From: Pedobacter arcticus A12
GTDB taxonomy: Bacteria > Bacteroidota > Bacteroidia > Sphingobacteriales > Sphingobacteriaceae
NCBI RefSeq assembly: GCF_000302595.1
Contig: NZ_JH947125.1
Span: 988,775-1,052,774, forward strand
DNA length: 64,000 bases
Direction of reading: 5' to 3'
Shown here in pieces: positions 60,132 to 64,000 of the stretch. Every line of letters begins with the position of its first letter. Within the stretch, counting starts at the first letter, position 1. The notes below the pieces were generated by a model. The model saw only the letters and a program-made list of their open reading frames with translations, ran no database searches and was not told the DNA's origin. The position numbers and the translations under genes were made by a program.

Positions 60132-60938
60132 CTATTTGATTTTTCTTGTTGCTGATATTGAAAACAACATTGGAATTTTATTGTCCAAATGTTCTATTCT
60201 GAATTTTTTCGGTTCAAATTCTATGGTTTTGTTAAAGCAATTGTAAGGCGAATAATCAAATTCGTCAAATGAATTAATTTCCAAGCCGTTACTGATTAAG
60301 CTGTTTACCACTTCGCCTAATCCGTGGTTCCATATCACATAGGTTTGCGTGATATCCGCGTTTTTATTCGCATAAGTCCCGTTTTCTGTTTCTATAATTG
60401 CTCCCGAATTAAAATATCTGTGAGCAATTTTTTCAAAGTTGTCGTCAAACATCCATACAAGAGGATGAAATTCAACAAATACAAACTGTCCGTTTGGCTT
60501 TAAAAAATGGGAAATAATTTTTGCCCACTTGGTCAAGTCGGGCAACCAGCCCATTGTTCCATAACTTGTAAAAACGATATCAAATTTTTCGTCTAAATGA
60601 CTGGGTAAATCATAAATGTCGCAGCAAATAAACTTTGCATCGGAATTGATGTCTTTTGCAATTTGTTTTGCACTTTCAATAGCCTTGTCTGATAAATCCA
60701 CGCCGGTAACATCTGCGCCAAGCCTGCTCAAGGAAATAGAGTCTTGTCCAAAATGACATTGCAAATGCAAAATAGTTTTCCCTTTTAGGTCGCCAAGCAG
60801 GTTTAATTCAATTTCATTTAAAGAAGTTTTTCCTTTCAGAAATCCGTCAAGGCCGTAAAATTCCGATTTTAGGTGCGCATCAGTTCTGTTGTTCCATGAC
60901 GCTCGGTTTATCTCAATGTAATTTGATTCTGAGTTCAT
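60132..60938 (-). CDS. class I SAM-dependent methyltransferase
   Basis: 268 residues. Motif I is atypical but clear (ILHLQCHFGQDSISLSRLGA), followed by motif II (DVTGVDLSDKAI) and motif III (KFICCDIYDLPSHLDEKF), all in the expected order for the methyltransferase type 11/25 group. It carries no DNA-binding domain and no TM helix. The substrate is unknown. It lies 61 bp upstream of the WYL regulator gene on the same strand. Confidence 0.85.
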   Translation of the reverse strand: MNSESNYIEINRASWNNRTDAHLKSEFYGLDGFLKGKTSLNEIELNLLGDLKGKTILHLQCHFGQDSISLSRLGADVTGVDLSDKAIESAKQIAKDINSDAKFICCDIYDLPSHLDEKFDIVFTSYGTMGWLPDLTKWAKIISHFLKPNGQFVFVEFHPLVWMFDDNFEKIAHRYFNSGAIIETENGTYANKNADITQTYVIWNHGLGEVVNSLISNGLEINSFDEFDYSPYNCFNKTIEFEPKKFRIEHLDNKIPMLFSISATRKIK

Positions 60939-60968
60939 TTTTTATATGTTCGGTTTTTTAAAAATACC

Positions 60969-61080
60969 ACGTAACGTTTGGTAGACTGGCGAGATTGCGA
61001 AATGAATGGAAGCGCTGTCGGCCTATCACCAATTCAAAAAAGTGCAATCCTTCGCGATTTCTTTTATATACTGTTAGCGG
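60969..61080. repeat. palindromic intergenic element, attC-like in outline
   Basis: Inner imperfect arms 60991-61001 (GAGATTGCGAA) and 61051-61061 (TTCGCGATTTC), with outer TAAC at 60972-60975 and GTTAGC at 61073-61078. It separates the methyltransferase gene from the SnoaL-like gene. The layout resembles the element at 23462-23585. Confidence 0.45.
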
Positions 61081-61119
61081 TTGGGGCTTCGATTGTTAGA
61101 TTTACATTCATTCCTTTTG

Positions 61120-61563
61120 TTATTCAAAATTGTCGAAATAGCTAAAGTCTTTTGTGATAAAACCGTTTTCAATGGTTAATATAGTGCAAATGGGTAACTC
61201 AAATTTTGAATTGTCAGCTGCCGTTCCGCTTGATACAAACTCTACAATAATATGATTTTCACCTGAAGGATACGTTTGAATAACTTGGTCCTTAAGGTCG
61301 GGGAAGATTTTATTCAATTCCGAATATTTATCAATAGTTTGTTGTCTGGTTTGCTTAACAATACCTTCCCCTAAAGATGGGTCTTTAAATTCAGCTATTT
61401 CTGAATACATATTTGCCATTTTTGTCCATTCGTGGTTATTGAAATGTTCAAAATATTGTTTTACTAATTTTTCATTTTCTGATGTTGACATGGTTTTTTC
61501 TTTAGGGTTTGTACAAGCGATGAGTAAAAAAGTTGCAAGAATAAAGGTTAATAATTTTTTCAT
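61120..61563 (-). CDS. SnoaL-like (NTF2-fold) lipoprotein
   Basis: A lipoprotein signal peptide (KKLLTFILATFLLIACTNPK, lipobox LIAC) is followed by a SnoaL/NTF2-like domain of about 120 residues (KLVKQYFEHFNNHEWTKMAN up to limit, AEFKDPSLGEG, INKIFPDLKDQVIQTYPSGE region). SnoaL-like folds bind small hydrophobic molecules. I used the ATG at 61563 because the longer frame places 29 residues before the signal peptide. Role unknown. Confidence 0.8.
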   Translation of the reverse strand: MKKLLTFILATFLLIACTNPKEKTMSTSENEKLVKQYFEHFNNHEWTKMANMYSEIAEFKDPSLGEGIVKQTRQQTIDKYSELNKIFPDLKDQVIQTYPSGENHIIVEFVSSGTAADNSKFELPICTILTIENGFITKDFSYFDNFE

Positions 61564-61722
61564 AATTTTTAGTTTTATTTTTAGGGGGATGGCTTTTAGC
61601 CTGATTGATAACAGTGTGAATATTTGATATAGGTGAAAATTTCGGTACAAATGATCGTTAGGAGAGCCAAAACCTGACTATCGAAAATTTGCTTTTATCA
61701 GCAGTGGTTTCTTCTCATTTCT

Positions 61723-62142
61723 TTAGTTTTCAAATGGTCTATTTTTGTTGTTTCTTGTTGCCACATTAAGTTCAACATAGCTAAGTGTGCAAATGATTGC
61801 GATTTCAATTAAAAAATATGCGGTTCCGATAATGGTCAATAAAGAAGCGTGTTTAATTAGTAAGCCGATGATCGATACGCAGTAAACTAAGTTTGCAAAA
61901 GCAATAAGTCTGATAAAAACTATTAAACTTCCTTTCAAAAATAGAAAATAACAAGCAGAATAAATACAGAAACAAACGGCAACGATACACAGATATGTCA
62001 ATTCCGTTTTGGGCATCCCAAAATATGCGCTATATTTTTGCATGATCACAAATAGGAGAGATGCTGTAATAAAAGATCCTATACTGTCAATAAGCAAAAG
62101 TGTTCTTTGTTTTTTAGTGAAATGTTTAATCAGTTTTTCCAT
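61723..62142 (-). CDS. hypothetical membrane protein
   Basis: About 139 residues with four membrane helices (LIDSIGSFITASLLFVIM, LTYLCIVAVCFCIYSACYFL at limit, LIVFIRLIAFANLVYCVSII, IGTAYFLIEIAIICTLSYVE). Basic residues lie at the N-terminal cytosolic face (EKLIKHFTKKQRT). No family is recognised with certainty. The ATG at 62142 is the more likely start than 62157. Confidence 0.6.
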   Translation of the reverse strand: MEKLIKHFTKKQRTLLLIDSIGSFITASLLFVIMQKYSAYFGMPKTELTYLCIVAVCFCIYSACYFLFLKGSLIVFIRLIAFANLVYCVSIIGLLIKHASLLTIIGTAYFLIEIAIICTLSYVELNVATRNNKNRPFEN

Positions 62143-62157
62143 TGTTTTGTTAAGCAA

Positions 62158-62517
62158 GGAACTTGCTTTAATTGGCTTGATCTGTTATGATTGCGAAAAT
62201 TTAAAATGGAGCCAGTCGAGTTTACTGCTTTACTAATTTTGGCGCAAGTATGTGTAGCCCTTGCTGGCGCCTTGGTTAATATGCCCTTGTTGTAAGTAAC
62301 AAAAGGCACAAGAAGCCTTTTCCCGCTTTGCCCCTTCTTCATTCTTGCGTCAAACGGGAATGTTATTGTAATACATCATTTCTATTAATCCTTTTTCTTC
62401 TTAAAAATCATCTAAAGCACAAGTCACCGCCTTCTCTTTTTCCAACGCTCATAAGACTTGCGCTAGATGGGGATTCCGTAAGTAGGCAAGAACTCGCAAT
62501 AAATTACATATGGTGTT
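62158..62517. other. intergenic, nothing supported
   Basis: Short overlapping frames exist on both strands but none has plausible composition. No hairpin stands out clearly. Confidence 0.5.
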
Positions 62518-63396
62518 TTATAAGTCAGTATTTATTTCATTTAAAATTCTTCCTTTTTTACTAAATAGATATTTTCCTTTGATTAATTTGTATAATGGTA
62601 TGGCATAACCTAAAGTTATAAATGCCCTTTCTTGGTCTGCTTTTATTGTTCCTAATTCAACTCCGAAGCCCAATTGAAAATCTAATACTCCAAAAGTCAA
62701 AACAGGTGCAAATACATTTTGCTCATTGCCTGCAGAAAACAAAAAACCGCCGTGAATTGAAAATGAGTTAGCGAAATCGCTATTTTCTAAATCTCCTTTT
62801 TCATCTCTGAAATCCGTCATCGTTCCCCAACTTTTTCCAAAACCTGCTCCGATTGAATTGAACATTTGAATATCTCCGAACTTATTGTTATCATCATTCT
62901 TGGTAAAATTAAATCTTGCAATCGGTATTGAGAAGTTCGTATTCCAAATTGTTGCTTTATATTTTATAGTTTTATTTTTAAAGGCTAATTTTGATTTTTC
63001 ATTTAAACTGAATTCAGCTATTTTAGTGTTAACTTGTTTTTCAATAAGTTCTAGCTTTTCCATTTGTTCCGGAATTGTCTCTAAATTATTTATGGAATTA
63101 ATTTTTCGCAATTCGGAATTTGAATCAAATAAACTTGCCTTAATTTTTAATAGCTCAATTTCTAAAACTTTAAGATTTTCTTTTTTTGATTTAATTAGAG
63201 TGGAATTATCTCCATCTGAATTTTCCAATTCTGTTATGAACTTTGATAAAAAATCAAAACTTTCTTTTTTCTCAACTAGTGATTTTTCTTGTTTACGAAT
63301 TTCTGAAGTTAAGGATTCCATTGTTACATCTTGAGCAAATGAAACTGTAAGATTTAACAGAAGGAAAATTGATAAAATTGGTTTAACAGCTTTCAT
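62518..63396 (-). CDS. hypothetical secreted protein with coiled coil and beta-barrel-like C-terminus
   Basis: A signal peptide (KPILSIFLLLNLTVSFAQ) is followed by a long coiled coil (about residues 25-125, SLTSEIRKQEKSLVEKKESF up to limit, LENSDGDNSTLIKSKKENLK) and a strand-rich C-terminal half (GDIQMFNSIGAGFGKSWGTM, VFAPVLTFGVLDFQLGFGVE) resembling a small outer-membrane barrel. Together this suggests an envelope protein with a periplasmic coiled coil. I do not recognise the family. Confidence 0.65.
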   Translation of the reverse strand: MKAVKPILSIFLLLNLTVSFAQDVTMESLTSEIRKQEKSLVEKKESFDFLSKFITELENSDGDNSTLIKSKKENLKVLEIELLKIKASLFDSNSELRKINSINNLETIPEQMEKLELIEKQVNTKIAEFSLNEKSKLAFKNKTIKYKATIWNTNFSIPIARFNFTKNDDNNKFGDIQMFNSIGAGFGKSWGTMTDFRDEKGDLENSDFANSFSIHGGFLFSAGNEQNVFAPVLTFGVLDFQLGFGVELGTIKADQERAFITLGYAIPLYKLIKGKYLFSKKGRILNEINTDL

Positions 63397-63429
63397 ATTA
63401 TATGAGTTTTGGTTGGTTTCTCAAGTGTG

Positions 63430-63559
63430 TAGCAACGAATGACGGGTTTTTGCAGGAATGGCATTAATTGCAGAACCATTTCAGCTCGCACCAAATTAGA
63501 TAAGTAACGAATGATTTGACGTAAAACACCATTAACCATTTTGAGCAAATTTGTTGCTA
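63430..63559. repeat. palindromic intergenic element
   Basis: Outer arms TAGCAACGAAT (63430-63440) and ATTTGTTGCTA (63549-63559) match 10 of 11, with an inner pair GGTTTTTGCA/TGCAGAACC. It has the same general layout as the elements at 23462 and 60969. Confidence 0.5.
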
Positions 63560-64000
63560 GTGGACGTTGCAGTTGCTTTTATTTCAATATTTAATGTTCT
63601 ATAAGTTTATTACGGTCAGTAATTTATGAAAATTTTTCCGTCAATTTGCAATGTTTTTTTCCTTAAGTGCAAAATAAAATCGTCGCTTTTCCTGATTAGT
63701 TTTTGGAGTTCAGGTCGGTGGGTTGAAATATTTGTTTTATTAAGTTATTTCTGGTCGGTCAAAAATTCAATCGAGCGATTTGGTAGGCAAAACAAACCAT
63801 AAATGTCAAAACCTAAAATTCCAGTTCGGTCGGCCATAAAACATGATTGAGCGAGAAGTTCCGTTAAATATTTTTAAAAAATTCTGTTCTGTTCTGTCGG
63901 CAATTGTTTTTATTAACTGCTATATGCTATTCAGTAGCCCCAACGTAAAAGGAAAAACCTGATACGATTAGGGGTAGATGCCGACCACGCCTATGCATGG
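63560..64000. other. intergenic to the window end
   Basis: No gene is evident on either strand. AGCCCCAAC (about 63937-63945) matches the reverse complement of a text near 61081-61089, which may mark another accessory junction; otherwise nothing is supported. Confidence 0.4.

Noticed and set aside
62328..62564. Plus-strand frame in the 62.3 kb gap
   Set aside because: No motif, runs into the end of the convergent gene and has poor composition.
1..64000. CRISPR array
   Set aside because: No regularly spaced identical repeats and no cas genes; the repeats present are hairpins or 9-base units.

Overview
The window looks like a piece of a Bacteroidota chromosome, most likely family Sphingobacteriaceae (Pedobacter-like). 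The reasons are the low G+C, Bacteroidota promoters (TTG, about 19-20 nt, TAnnTTTG), gliding/type IX genes (GldA-GldF-GldG, a PorV/PorQ protein), the rpsF-rpsR-rplI operon without ssb between, fasciclin proteins and a 7TMR-DISM kinase. This assignment is inferred from gene content; no rRNA is present.

Layout. 0.5-3.8 kb: an FAD/NAD(P)-binding protein and a secreted beta-helix protein. 4.2-10.0 kb: a tight cluster of a GNAT-fold protein, a SAM methyltransferase, a 7TMR-DISM histidine kinase, a receiver-kinase hybrid and two single-domain receivers, which reads like a signal-making and signal-sensing unit. 10.2-15.4 kb: a frameshifted YetF-like gene, an M1 aminopeptidase, a fasciclin protein and an endonuclease/exonuclease/phosphatase-family protein. 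15.5-27.9 kb: accessory DNA with an intact IS3-family element, a truncated HEPN-RES gene beside a leftover IS end, HNH and DUF6236 genes, unknown genes, structured intergenic repeats and a large SF2-helicase-like protein with an atypical P-loop. It is bounded on the right by tRNA-Phe.

28-58 kb is core chromosome: an iron-sulphur oxidoreductase pair, mtgA, the rpsF-rpsR-rplI operon, a second fasciclin lipoprotein, FkbM methyltransferase, two tRNA-Lys genes, a GreA-like protein, HPF, an L,D-transpeptidase, SemiSWEET and PorV-like genes, tyrS, a Xre/RES toxin-antitoxin pair, a LuxE-like synthetase, gldA-gldF-gldG, dnaN, DedA, a phosphoribosyltransferase, asnS, pdxH-nuoC-nuoD, and rplU-rpmA. 58.4-64 kb is a looser set of single genes: DUF1801, a GyrI-like protein, a WYL regulator, a methyltransferase, a SnoaL-like lipoprotein and two unknowns, with palindromic intergenic elements again.

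The most interesting points are the acyltransferase/methyltransferase/kinase cluster; the DUF6236-HNH-HEPN/RES-GNAT string that looks like a damaged defence-type cluster; a perfect operator palindrome that straddles the promoter and start codon of the Xre/RES operon, implying a leaderless autoregulated mRNA; and a short three-hairpin transcript candidate at 27.2-27.35 kb.
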